Shown piece after piece: positions 23,875 through 35,824 of a DNA stretch of 64,000 bases. Origin of the DNA: Rhizophagus irregularis. Its lineage: Eukaryota > Glomeromycota > Glomeromycetes > Glomerales > Glomeraceae. Below the pieces are notes generated by a model. The model was not told the origin of the DNA, did no database searches, and was given only the letters and a program-made list of their open reading frames with translations. How positions within the stretch are numbered: position 1 is the first letter of the stretch; every line of letters begins with the position of its first letter. Made by a program: the position numbers and the translations under genes. The DNA lies in the NCBI RefSeq assembly GCF_026210795.1, contig NC_089432.1:744001-808000 (forward strand), read 5' to 3'.

Positions 23875-26093
23875 CCAATATTTCTGATATTGAGGATACG
23901 TTCATTATGTTTTAACAATATTATCTGATTATTGTGATTGAATTCCGAGGGTCCAGTGATGTTTTTTTGCTAAATTTGTAGTAATGCATAAGAAAAATAA
24001 TTAAAGAACGTTGATTTTTAAGTATTTCTTTTTCTTTTTTAACCCAATTTTATTAATTAATTATAATCGGGTTGGTTTTTTTTTAAACCGAAAAAACTTT
24101 CAAAATTTTTTTTTCGGTTTTTTTTAACCTAATTCCTGTTGATGAAATTTTAATGCTATTTTTTTTTTTTTTGCTAATTACTTAAAAGTTTAATTTGTCT
24201 TATTAATCATATTTTATTTTTTTCCAAACAAAAAAAAATGTTTTTCAAACCAAAATATTTTTTTTTTAGATAGTTCTATTTACTTATTAATTATTAAATA
24301 TTAACATTAATATATGCATCTTTAAGTGCAAAAGCTACTGAACATTTATATAATCAATTTTTTTTAGTTTAGCAAGTGTAATAAGAGATAAGAAATAAAA
24401 ACGTTAGGGAACTTCTTATATATTTAAAGTGTCATAGGTAGTACAAAAGGATACGAAAGGGTCAAATTTTACTGTCTACTAAATTAGTAAAATTTCATAC
24501 ATAAATAAAAAACTTCTATTTGGCTTTTAGACGTAATCTCATTATAATTGTAAATAAAAAAAAACTTATAAAATGAAATAAATTGATAATGTAGTATTTG
24601 CGTAAATTTTCTTAAATACGGATTATTTTATTTTATAATATTTTAAAACATTCAATTTTTTATTTTGGATTTTAATTTAATTACTTTCCATTACTTTGTA
24701 TAGTTGTATAAGGATTTTAAATTAATAGGTATATAGCAATCATGTATGGTATGGTAAGGAACTCTTTCAACTACTTATAACTTTTGAGAAAATAACATAT
24801 CTACGAGAGTGAATAAACAGTTGATGATGTCAGAAATGCGTAAACTTCTCTGTCTATTTTTTTCGTTCTGAAAATTTTTTGGACTGATGATTGATGTATA
24901 GAGTTTTACTAAAAAGTTGTTTTTGACCGGTTTTGTAAAAAAAAAAAGAAAAGAAAATACCCAAAAAGCTGGCAGCCTGGCATGGGCCAAGGTTTTTAAA
25001 AAGGCAAGTCTAGAAAGAAGCAACACAGGATAACAAATAATTAAACCAATTTTAACTTTTTTTATAGTCTTTGGATACTTGGACTTGAACTTTTCGGTCT
25101 TTTGGTGATTAATTAGTGATGGAACATGAGGTGATTGTTGTGGTACTGCAACGAATATTCACACCGTAGTATTACCTACAAGGATAATCATCCTTTGACA
25201 CCAGACCTATTGCATTTGCCAAAATAATAACTTCATTTCCGAGTTCATTAGTAAATACAAAAATAACAAAAATAAAACAAATTGGAAAATCCGCTCAAAT
25301 TTTTTTTTTTATTAAGATCAAATTTCTAAAATTAGTTGTTCATAATTATCACCAATCAAATAATTTAACCCAAATTTTTAATATCAACTTCATATCATCT
25401 ATATAATTAAAATCTATATAATTAAACAAGTGGCATTTTCGTTTCTTATGATGTAATATGTTCATAAACAAGTAGTAATAAATGACAGGAAAGTTGAAGT
25501 ATTAGTAGTTTATTGCGGAACATAGTTACTTTTGGGTTAACTTTATTGTTGTAAACAGGGACAGAAAAGTATAACAATTGTCAACAATGGAATTTGAAGG
25601 TATAAAAAACATGTAAAAGACATCAATATTAAGATATATTTTGTATAGAAAGGGTATATGGTGAAATGAGAAGGTTGGCCAAATAATAAATTAATTTTTT
25701 TTTTGTTTCGAAGTGCTATAATTATTTAAAAACAATATAAAAAAATAGTATAATAAAAATAATAAAAATAAGCAAACTAACTTTACTAATTAATATTATA
25801 TATAAAATAATTTCATTGGTGCCTAATAATTATCTAAGATGAAATGAATAATCAGTTACTGCAAATCTGCAATTTTGTAATAATTGAAATACATTCCGGT
25901 TATGCAACATTTGTTTGTCATATATGCAATGATGCAATGCTTGTACTTGTGAACAACGCTTTTGCACATAATGCATTTTGCATAAATATTATTACCATAT
26001 TTATTCATACAAATAGGGGCTTTTAATAATAATAATAAAAAAAAAAGATATTTACTTTATCCTTTTCAATTAGGGAGAATTTTTGATATAGCA
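23875..26093. other. AT-rich intergenic region upstream of the microexon kinase gene
   Basis: No stand-alone gene is recognised. Possible extra 5' exons of the next gene lie here: an ATG at 25587 reading MEFE next to a GTATAA donor at 25600, and an acceptor at 26072-26073 opening a frame (GRIFDIA) that runs into the ATG at 26094. Both keep the same codon phase. Frames at 24775-25026 and 25844-26026 have no domain. Confidence 0.35.
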
Positions 26094-29000
26094 ATGGACC
26101 AATGTATTGGTAAAGGTAAAGTATATAACATGAATAATAATATAAATTAGAATTATTCAAAATTATTAAACCAAATTTGCAATATAACAAAACTAGTTTC
26201 TAGTAATATTGAAGAATTTGAGGAAAGTGGTACTGAAGAATTTGAAGGAAGTGGCACTGAAGAATTTGAAAGTAGTAGTATTGATGAATTTGAAGGAAGT
26301 TACACCAAGGAATCTGAAGGTATATCAAACAAACTGAAATTTAAGTTTTTATTTATAAACAATTCAAATACTACAAATATAATTTAGACTAACTATATTA
26401 TATAAAAATTATATTAAATATTTAGCTCGTAAGTTAATATAATTGAATAATAATGAATTACTCATTATTTTATTGTATTCCACATAACTAAATAATTTAT
26501 TCGATGATTAATGATGATGTAGTTAGTAAGTTATCAGTTATTTAAATCTTTAGTCCTTTACTTTATTTATTCTACATATATAACATTCAAATAACTAAAT
26601 TCTTTGCTTAAATAACTATTTAATAATTAATTATATTATTACAGTTGGTAAGTTACAACATATATATTATATTTATTTGTTTAATATTTTACATAATTCA
26701 ACTAATTATATTCTTAATTTAAATAACTAGATTGTAAGTAATATATATAATTTACAGCAAATAATGTTATATTATCTTTATATCCAACTAATTAATAATA
26801 ATTAACAATACTACAGGGTGTAAGTTATATGATATTTATATTTGTATTATTTATAAAATTTAACTAATTCTTTATTTAAAAAATTATTAAATAATATAGG
26901 GGGTAAGTTATTTATTTACTTATAATATTTACATATAATTTAAACTAACTAATTTCTTTATTTAAAAATTATTAGATAATATAGCTCGTAAGTTATTTAT
27001 TTAATTCTATTATTACTTATTGTTATAATATTTTCATATAATTTAAAATAACTAATTTCTTTATTTAATAATATAGCTCGTAAGTTATTTATTTAATTCT
27101 ATTATTACTTATTGTTATAATATTTACATATAGTCTAAACTAACTAATTTCTTTATTTAAAAAATTATTTAATAATATAGTTCGTAAGTTATTTATTTAA
27201 TTCTATTATTACTTATTGTTACAATAATTTAAACTAACTAATTTCTTATTTAAAAAATTATTTAATAATATAGCTCGTAAGTTATTTATTTAATTCTATT
27301 ATTACTTATTGTTATAATATTTACATATAATTTAAACTAACTAATTTCTTTATTTAAATATTATAGGGTGTAAGTTATTCATTTAATTCTATTATTAAAT
27401 AATTTAAACTAACTAATTTCTTTATTTAAAAATATTATTAAATAATATAGTTTGTAAGTTATTTATCTAATTCTATTATTACTTATTGTTATAATATTTA
27501 CATATAATTTAAACTAACTAATTTCTTTATTTAAAAAATTATTTTATAGATGGTAGGTTATTTATTTAATTCTATTACAGTATTACTTATTGTTATAATA
27601 TTTACATATAATTTAAACTAACTAATTTCTTTATTTAAAAAAATTATTAAATAATATAGGGTGTAAGTTATTTATTTAATTCTATTATTACTTATTGTTA
27701 TAATATTTACATATAATTTAAACTAATTATTTAAAATATTATTAAATAATTAAGTGGGGTGTAAGTTATTTATTTAATTCTATTATTACTTATTGTTATA
27801 ATAATTACATATAATTTAAACTAACTAATTTCTTTATTTAAAAAATTATTAAATAATATAGCTTGTAAGTTATTTATTTAATTCTATTATTGCTTATTGT
27901 TATAATAATTACATATAATTTAAACTAACTAATTTCTTTATTTAAAAAATTATTAAATAATATAGCTTGTAAGTTATTTATTTAATTCTATTATTACTTA
28001 TTGTTATAATATTTACATATAATTTAAACTAACTAATTTCTTTATTAAAAAATTATTAAATATTATAGACGGTAAGTTACTTATTTAATTCTATTATTAC
28101 TTAGTTATTGTTATAATATTTACATATAATTTAAACTAACTAATTTAAAAAATTATTTATGATCTAGTTTGTAAGTATCTCTACTGTTACATATTTTATG
28201 TAATATTTATTTGCTAACTGAATTCTTTCATTTAAAAAATATCTGTTACTTTACTAGTTGGTAAGTTGTAAATTGTAGGTTACCATATGTATTTATCTGA
28301 AAAATTAAGACTTATATTAATTAAATTTCTATTTAAATTTTAGAGTAAGTAATGATATATTTTGTGTGAATTATAATACAATCTATAATACAATTTTAAT
28401 TATTTATAGATTTGGAAAAAGTGGAAATGCAATTATAGATGATTTTATTCTTGAAAAAAAATTAAGATGGATTCCTTATAACAAATTTAAAAATGTTGAA
28501 TATCTTACTGAAGGAGGATTTGGTACTATATATAAAGCTATTTGGTTAAAGAATAATAGAGATGGAGATGAAGTAATTCTTAAATGTCACAAGAATTTAA
28601 ATGAAAATTTAAATGAATTTTTAAAAGAAGTATGATAGTATATTATTTTCTATTTTTAATTTGAATTAAAATTTATCTATATTAATAAATTATTATTATT
28701 ATTTATAGTGGGAATATCATACAAGTGTTTTAACTTCAAGAGAAATTATAAATGTTTATGGATTCACAAAAGATCCAAATACTTCAAAATATATGGTTGT
28801 AATGGAGTATGCAAATAAAGGTAATTTAAGAGAAAATTTAGCAAGAATAGTCAAAAATAATTGGAATCAAAAATTATATATGTTGTACGAAATTATTTCT
28901 GGACTTAGTGAGATACATGAAAAAAAACTTATTCATTGTGATTTTCATGATGGTAATATTTTAAATCATAATGATGAGAATGAGGATAAAATTTATATTA

Positions 29001-29741
29001 GTGATTTAGGATTATGTCAACCTGTAAAATCATTTTTGAAAGAGCATAATATTTATGGTGTTGTACCATTTATGGCTCCTGAAGTTTTAAGAGGCAAATC
29101 TTATACCCCAGCTAGTGATATATATAGTTTTTCCATGATTATGTGGGAGTTTACATCTGGAATATCACCATTTAATAATAGAGCACATGATATTCAACTT
29201 AGTTTAAGTATTTGTAAAGGTGAACGTCCTGAAATTATTGAAAATACTCCACAATGTTATGTAGATTTAATGAAAAAATGTTGGAATGGAGATCCATTAA
29301 AAAGGCCATCTACTTCAGAAGTGAAAAAAGTTATTTGTAATTGGATTTTCAGTCCTGATTATGATCAAATTGATCAAATTAATGAAGAATTAAAAAACAA
29401 CATTATGGAATTTATAAATGCACCAATTGGGCATAACAATCTTGCTACTAAATCTCATCCTAAAGCATGTTTTACAAGTCGCTTACTTGATTTTACTAGT
29501 AAAAAATTGAATGAAATTCTTGAAAGTGAAGATTCACAAGCATATCATACAAGTCATTCAGATTTGAATGATTGTGTGATTAAAGATTTGAGGTCATTAG
29601 GTATGTACTATGATATATAAAAAAATTAATCTTGCAAATTATTTATATGAAAATTAATTGATCTATTTAATTATTAAAACAGATGAGAATACTAATAAAA
29701 AGTTGAATGAAATTTTTGAAAGTGAAGATTCAAGTTATTAG
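26094..29741 (+). CDS. TKL-type protein kinase with a 5' array of one-codon exons
   Basis: Proposed model: exon 26094-26109 (MDQCI); exon 26197-26319, encoding an acidic repeat of the type SGTEEFEG; about 20 tiny exons of 3 nt (one of 6) between 26426 and 28260; a 1-nt exon at 28344; then kinase exons 28410-28629, 28709-29600 and 29683-29741. Every junction is AG/GT and the total is 1374 nt, 457 codons plus stop, without an internal stop. The kinase exons alone are certain: SGNAIIDDFI, GGFGTIYKAIW (nucleotide loop), VILKC (Lys), HCDFHDGNIL (catalytic Asp kept, Arg of HRD replaced by Cys), DLG in place of DFG, MAPEVL and DIYSFSMIMWEFTSG. In the related kinase at 55284 the same SGN...DEFI segment is preceded by a zinc ribbon; here the acidic exon and tiny exons take that place. 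The 3' exon ends SEDSSY. The 5' model is inference. Confidence 0.75.
26320..28409 (+). repeat. Tandem array of about 22 introns separated by 1-6 nt exons
   Basis: Units of about 84-122 bp repeat. In the best-conserved part (26880-28140) each reads GTAAGTTATTTATTTAATTC, a middle part, then ACTAACTAATTTCTTTATTT and finally AATAATATAG. That is a donor, a branch-like ACTAAC and an acceptor. Between acceptor and next donor stand, at the positions given: CTC 26426, TTA 26523, TTG 26645, ATT 26731, GGT 26817, GGG 26900, CTC 26985, CTC 27077, TTC 27181, CTC 27274, GGT 27367, TTT 27451, ATG 27550, GGT 27660, TGGGGT 27755, CTT 27862, CTT 27966, ACG 28069, TTT 28168, TTG 28258, A 28344. The first few and last units are more divergent than the middle ones. 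The donor after 27552 is GTAGGT. Confidence 0.85.
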
Positions 29742-29988
29742 TGTAAAAGTTAGTAAGTGAATAATTATATAATTAAGGATCTGGGTCATTAGGTATGTAC
29801 TATGATGTATAAAAGAATTAATCTTGCAAATTATTTATGTGAAATTAATTTTATTTAATATTTAATTATTTAGATATTAAAGCGGATGAAAATTAACTAA
29901 TGATTGTTTGTTTTTAAAAAATTTAAAGTGACATTTGATATTGCACATTCAAAAAAAATTGTTTTTATTTTATTCTTTTAAATTTCAG
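29742..29988 (+). repeat. Duplicated copy of the kinase gene's last intron and exon
   Basis: From about 29757 to 29895 the sequence repeats the end of the gene just upstream: GAATAATTATATAATTAAGG, then TCATTAGGTATGTACTATGA, then GTATAAAAGAATTAATCTTG, like the segment at about 29568-29630 that holds the last donor, and an acceptor plus ATGAAAA like the last exon. It lies beyond the stop codon and would be untranslated. It shows tandem duplication of the gene's 3' end. Confidence 0.6.
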
Positions 29989-30185
29989 TTATTTAAACAC
30001 TAAGGCTAGAGTAGTAAAATATTTTACAGGTTTCTTAGTTTGTAATTTAAATAATTCTTTTTTTTTGCTTATGTATTTATTTATATTCACCATTTTTTAT
30101 TATACTTAGAATTATTTAAACACTAGAGTTAGAGTACTAGTAAAATATTTTACAAGATTCTTAGTTTGTAATTTAAATAAATCTT
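29989..30185 (+). repeat. Two copies of a 3'-flank repeat shared with the right-edge kinase gene
   Basis: Copies at 29989-30062 and 30111-30185 contain ATTTAAACACTA, GTAAAATATTTTACA and TTCTTAGTTTGTAATTTAAAT. Two inverted copies stand at 63404-63591, downstream of the minus-strand kinase gene at the right edge. The position after the stop codon in both loci suggests the 3' untranslated or flanking region was copied together with the kinase genes. The inner palindrome AAAATATTTT could form a small hairpin. Confidence 0.75.
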
Positions 30186-30883
30186 TTTTTTTATAACTTT
30201 TCCAATTACTACTATGGGATATAAATTGAATAAAATAATATAAAACCATTTTCACTGATAATGTAAAACTTTTTATACTTATTCTTGACTTTTATTTTAA
30301 TATTATTTTAAATATTTTGATAAGAAACTACACCAAGGATATCTGCTGGATTATATAATGCATCAGTTACTTATTAAATGAATATATATAATTTATTGCT
30401 TAATAAAAAAAATTCAAATGTACAATAAATTATAATGTTACAAATCACAGTGAACAATTCAAAAAAAATTTTTTTTTTTCATATTTTTTTTAATTAAAAA
30501 TATATAAAAATGTTGTCATGACTTAAAAATAGTTAATCAATTGATAAAAAAGCAAATTAATCATCCGGGATAGCAAATTAATAGGCAGTAAGTAGGGTTG
30601 GATCGGTCCTAGCAAAGACCGGTCCTGTATCAGTCTTGGGACTGGTCTTCCTGGTCTTCCTGGTCTTCATTCAGAGGACGATCCATATGATTATTTGTTT
30701 CAATAAAGATGAGCCAAATTTTTATGCTCACCTATTTCTACTTTAGATTTTGTTTCAGTTTTTTTTTTTTTAACTCGAAATGATTGTATTTATAGCAAAG
30801 TTATATAACCAGACTTTGGAGAACCACAAATTGTACTATACAATGTTTTTTATTACTATAATTGTAAATTTAATTACAATCCT
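30186..30883. other. AT-rich spacer with a short G+C-richer repeat fragment
   Basis: No gene. At 30594-30680 a fragment of higher G+C holds GGATCGGTCCTAGCAAAGAC, then CGGTCCTG and the triplicated word CTGGTCTTC. It looks like the end of a dispersed repeat, with no inverted partner seen nearby. Confidence 0.4.
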
Positions 30884-31445
30884 ATGGAAAGCCATCCTTG
30901 ACAAAAGGTTGATATCCAGACATCATGTTGGATAATGTCTAGAGCATCATGTCAAATATATGTAGAATAATGTTTGTACATCATGTTACCAAATATAGTA
31001 AATTTTATTTTGTGTAATTCATAAATATACTATATTTGGTAATTTGATCAGCATGATGTCTAGACATCATGTTTGATATATGTAGGATGATGTTTGTACA
31101 TTATTTAACATGATGTGAAAGACATCAACTGACATGATGTCTAGACATCATGCTGATCAAATTACCAAATATAGTATATTTATGAGTTACACAAAATAAA
31201 ATTTACTATATTTGGTAACATGATGTCTAAGACATCATGTCGGTTGATGCTTGAGCATCATGTTGAATGATATACAAACATTATTCTACATATATCAAAC
31301 ATGATGTCTAGACATTATCCAACATGATGTCTGGATATCAACCTTTTGTCAAGGACGGCTTTCCATATAGACATACCATCATGATGTCTAAACATTATAT
31401 TTCATGATGTTTGGACACAACCTTTTGTCAAGGACGGCTTCCCAT
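30884..31445. mobile_element. Foldback-type DNA element with 8-bp target duplication
   Basis: The element starts ATGGAAAGCC and ends GGCTTCCCAT, and is flanked on both sides by ACAATCCT (30876-30883 and 31446-31453). An 8-bp duplication is usual for hAT-type insertion. The interior is a long inverted repeat: the left arm from 30884 (CCTTGACAAAAGGTTGATAT) is matched in reverse complement by sequence ending near 31366, and the AAATATAGTAAATTTTATTT block at about 30993 has its inverted partner near 31191-31215. The 20-bp palindrome CATGATGTCTAGACATCATG occurs twice (about 31051 and 31131). No protein is encoded. An extra partial end lies between about 31367 and 31445. Confidence 0.85.
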
Positions 31446-31453
31446 ACAATCCT

Positions 31454-33468
31454 GATTCAAATTTCTAATTTAAGTATTTCGCCAACGCACCGTAACCTAA
31501 AATTTATACCCATGGCCTTTTTTCTTTTTCTGCTACATGCTTATCTATCTTTACATAATCTTTTTTACGTTGTTCAGGCACCTCAACTTCAAATATTTCC
31601 TAAAAAAAAGCCATTTTGATAAAGCATTAACATTATATTTATTGAAAAATTGATGCATAGTATATGAAAGAAGTATGGCGAAATATACTGTATCTTATAA
31701 TTACATGTTATCGTTTAGCTTTTTTTAGTTCATATTGAGAGTTATAAAAGTTTTAGTTTTAAAAAAAAATTATATGTAAAAGTTTAAAAAAAGTTTATTA
31801 TATAAAAGTTTAAAGTTTATATAAATGTATAAATAAGTTTATTTTAAGTGATTGTTTTATTTTTTTATTCTACTTACTTAAATTATCGTATGATCATATA
31901 TGGATTATTGTATGTCTGCATAATATGAACCTATGTGGCTAAATGATAATCAATATAATTAAATATTCTATTTTATATTATTAAATTTACTACAACTTAT
32001 GTTAGAGGAAGGAGACAACAAAAAAAATTGCGTCAATTAATTGTTATTTAATTAATAAACAACAAAAAAAAAACTAATTAAAAAAGATTTATTTTTCGGG
32101 TTGAACCAAAAAACAATAAATAAAAAGACAAAAAAATTTTTACTCCAAAATTAAAAAAAAATATGAAAAAACTGATATTTTTTTTTTTGGTATTGAACTA
32201 AAAACTGAAGGATAGCTTCAAATTATGCGATCTGCTGCTGAAATATGATTAAAAGTCAAATTAAACTTTTTATTTCGTTAGCATTATCTACCAGCAAAAA
32301 AAAAAGTATCCGATTAAAATTTCATTAGAAAATCTCTCAGATTGGTTATCAGAACGGATTTACCGACAACATATCACCGACATTCTACAATCCTGACACC
32401 AAGATCCCGATAAACCCAAATCCCTGACAGAAAAATCTTGACAGCCAAAATCCTAATAATTACATTAAAAAAATTCATTTGATTGAGTCTTAGGATTGAT
32501 TCAATCATTTATGATGTCAGAACAAACTGTACATGTGACCAATCAAATTATAATTTATCAGTTTATCAGAATAATTTTTTTTTAGTTATATATTTTAAAT
32601 AGTGAAGAAAGAATAATAACAATTTTAATGGTTTACAGAGATTTTTCATTAAATAGTAATTCTTATTTCTAAATTAATTTTTAATTTGGAAATTACAATA
32701 TGAATCAGTTTTATATATGAAGATTGAACTTTAGGTTATAGTATGGTCTCAAAATAATTTATGTCATCTCTAAATTGAAATACAAAATATAATCCTCTTT
32801 CGGTAAATTTATTTTTTTGGATGAAAATTCAGGATATGAATCAAACTTTCAAACTTTCATCTTAAAAATTCCTTCATTAATCTACATAGAGTACATAGAG
32901 TATCAACATCTTTACTACAATTTGATGAACACATTATTTAATATTTTCTTAATATATTGAAAAGATTTTTAAAAGCCTCAAATCATCAGAATTAACAAAT
33001 CTTTATAATTTCAACCTTTTATGTTAAAAAAGAATATTCTATAGATCCTGTGTTACATCATATACATTACATATGTTCTTTTAACTTATTAAAATGTAGC
33101 AATGTTGTAATTTTGGAATTTTTTTTATTATCTAAAAATATTTTGTAAATAGGTCGATTCAGATATTCACGTAATCGTCGCCAGGAATTATAAACATAAC
33201 CCCCTGTCGCACTAAGTGTCACTCATGATCACCTTCATACTAATTTTTAAAAATTACGAGTGATTAGCAATTTATAAATGACCGAAAATCTTCGTTTAGA
33301 AAAGCGATAAATAATTGTAAAAATAATGTTTTTATTAAAATTATCACGAATCTAATAAGTGAAAATATTATTGGGTTACAATTGTTAATATAATTCACTA
33401 TTTTCCCCTTTTAGGCACAGGATAAATAAAATACTATTAATAAAAAATAATTATCATGTACTTTTTAG
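31454..33468. other. AT-rich intergenic region
   Basis: No gene is recognised. A degenerate short repeat built on AATCC(C)TGACA and AAATCC words runs across about 32385-32450. At 33160-33250 there is a more complex stretch without a readable frame. The 71-residue frame at 31404-31619 crosses the end of the foldback element and was not called. Confidence 0.4.
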
Positions 33469-35824
33469 TTACATTTCGAATAAAAAAATCAATTTTCTTA
33501 ATTTTTTTAATTTAATTTGAGCGTATGTAAATTTTTGTTTAGCAGATTTCTCATACCAATAAATCGCTTGATTTATATCCTTTTCATTTCCCCTTCCGTA
33601 TTCGTACATAAGAGCAAGATTATGTTGAGCATACTTATCTCCCGCATTTGCTGCCTTGTAATATAATTCAAAAGCTTTGTCATAATTTTTTTCAACACTT
33701 GCTCCAATATAATACATATTGCCAAGATTATTTTGAGCATTACTATTTCCTAAATTTGCTGCCTTGTGATATAATTCAAAGGCTTTGTTATAATCTTTAT
33801 AAACTCCTTTTCCTTTATAATACATATTGCCAAGATTATTTTGAGCATCACCATTTCCTAAATTCGCTGCTTGTTGATAAAATTCAACTGCTTTTTGCTT
33901 ATCAACTATAGTTCCAAAACCCTTTCGATAGAAATAACCAATCTTTGATAATCCTGAAGCATAACCCATATTAGCAATTTTTTCGTAACTTATAAAAGCT
34001 AATTTTTCATCTTTTACAGTTCCACGACCAGTTTCATAACACAATCCAGCATAAAATTGTGCTAATATATGACCTTTCCCTGATGCATTAATAAATAAAT
34101 CAAATGCTTTCTTATCATCTTCAATTGTTTCAATCCCTAAATAATTAAAATATCCAAGTAAGAATATAAAATCTAAATTATTTTGATTAGTTAATAATAA
34201 ATAGTAAATTTCTTGTGAATTTATATTATTATCAAAATAATCAAGAATATCTTTATTATTTTTGTCAATCGTTGATTTTTTTCCTTCATTAATTATTTTG
34301 AAAATGTAATTTATTGTATTGTTAACTATTTTATTTAAATTTTTTTCATTTTCATTTGTTAATGATGTAGGTACTATTTCTCTTGTGTTCATTTTATCAA
34401 AATTTTGTATAATTTGAGATATTTCCCCATGTAATGAATTATCAATATTTGATAAAGTATCAATATTAGTTGGATTAAAATTTAGTTCCACTGTTGATGT
34501 TAACATTGTTTGATGATTTTCCATCAATGTGTTTGTTTTTGTCATAGTTGTCTTTAGTCTTTCTACTACTTGATTTATGGTTGGGCGTTTATCTGGCTCA
34601 CCATTCCAACATTCTAAAAAAAGTACATTGTAATAATGAGAGTTTGTTGAAAATTTTATTTTCTAAATAAATATATTACATACCAGTATAAATTTCAACA
34701 TAATCTTTAGGTGTATCGGGAGCGGGTTCTTCTCTAAGACCCTGTGAAATTTCTAAAGCCAAATCAATATCATACTGTTCACTTTTATAATAAAAAGGAG
34801 GTCGGCCACTAGATATCTCCCAGAATAATACACCAACACTATAGATATCACTTTTTTCATTTAACGAAAATACTTGTGTTGAGGCTTGATTTTCTCTTTG
34901 TCCATTAAATCTTTTTGGATCAACGTAAGGAATTATTCCAAAAAGTTTTGATTGTGTGTTGGATGATGATTCAATTCTCTTTGACAACCCAAAGTCGGAT
35001 AATTTGATAATATTTCGATGAACCAATACATTACCCGAGTGCTATAAATGCGTTATGATATTAAAAAATATGGAAAAAAAAATTTTACAATAATACTAAC
35101 AATACTTTTATAGTTAATAAAATAAATTACCAAATCACGATGCACTATTCCTTCATTATGTAAACATGACACGGCACAGGCTAATTGGTATGCAAAGTTA
35201 TATTTATCGTTCCATGTAAGATTATTGAAGTTTTCCTTTAAATAATCTTTAAGAGGACCAGAATCAGCATACTCCATCACTAGTAGCAAATAATTATTTG
35301 ATTGAGAATTTTGGTTTTCTAATTATAAATAATAAAATAAAAAGAAATAATCATTTTTTTTTATTAAAATATATTTTAAAAATCACATATTAAACATACA
35401 AAAATATTAATAAATTTACTATACCTGGATCAAATTTTGCAATTCCATAGAATTTAATAATGTTATTATGTAATTGTATATCACGTTGAAGTTTAAGCTA
35501 GAATATCAATATTATAAATACTATAAACTTTAAATGAACAAAATTTCATATTATGAATATTAAAATGTTTATTATGATGATTATCTCATAATTTCATACC
35601 TCATGAACGATTTCTTTTGCAATGACGTCATCGACGTCATCAAGATTAAAAAAAGATTTCAACGCAAAATATTGAGAATTTTTCCAACTCGCACGATAAA
35701 CTTTTCCGAATCCTCCAGTTCCAACTTTTTGGATATTACTAAAATGTTTTTGTTCATAAAGTCTATAATATTCTCTAGAAATAGCTTCTTCAATCGTATT
35801 CACCCATTTGTTTGTGTTATTCAT
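33469..35824 (-). CDS. TKL-type protein kinase with C-terminal Sel1 repeats (662 aa)
   Basis: Exons on the minus strand: 35824-35600, 35497-35425, 35318-35131, 35041-34684 and 34613-33469. Every junction is GT-AG and the joined frame is exactly 663 codons. The kinase domain comes first: VGTGGFGKVY near residue 35, FALKSF with the ATP-binding Lys, VMEYADSG, HRDLHSGN near residue 160 (joined across an intron exactly as in the gene at 6770-12997), DFGLS near 180, DIYSVGVLFWEISSG, and ECWNGEPDKRPT at the end. After a linker with Asn-rich helices come about six Sel1 units (residues about 430-650), for example GNGDAQNNLGNMYYKGKGV. All catalytic motifs are intact, so it is probably active. The domain order is the reverse of the two giant genes. 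The C-terminal exon is closely related to the stand-alone proteins at 59152 and 61379. Confidence 0.88.

Noticed and set aside
24775-25026. 83-codon minus-strand frame
   Set aside because: Phe/Leu-rich, no domain, composition like its surroundings.
26148-26150. In-frame TAG as evidence that the microexon kinase gene is a pseudogene
   Set aside because: It lies within an 87-nt GT-AG intron (26110-26196) whose removal keeps the frame.
26880-28140. The array as a plain AT-rich satellite without function
   Set aside because: Not fully excluded, but the exact 3-nt spacing, variable G+C-richer inserts between conserved splice signals, and frame closure at both ends are not expected of a plain satellite.
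28410-29741. Loss of the HRD Arg as proof of a pseudokinase
   Set aside because: The catalytic Asp, the metal-binding Asp (DLG), Asn and the ATP-binding Lys are all present.
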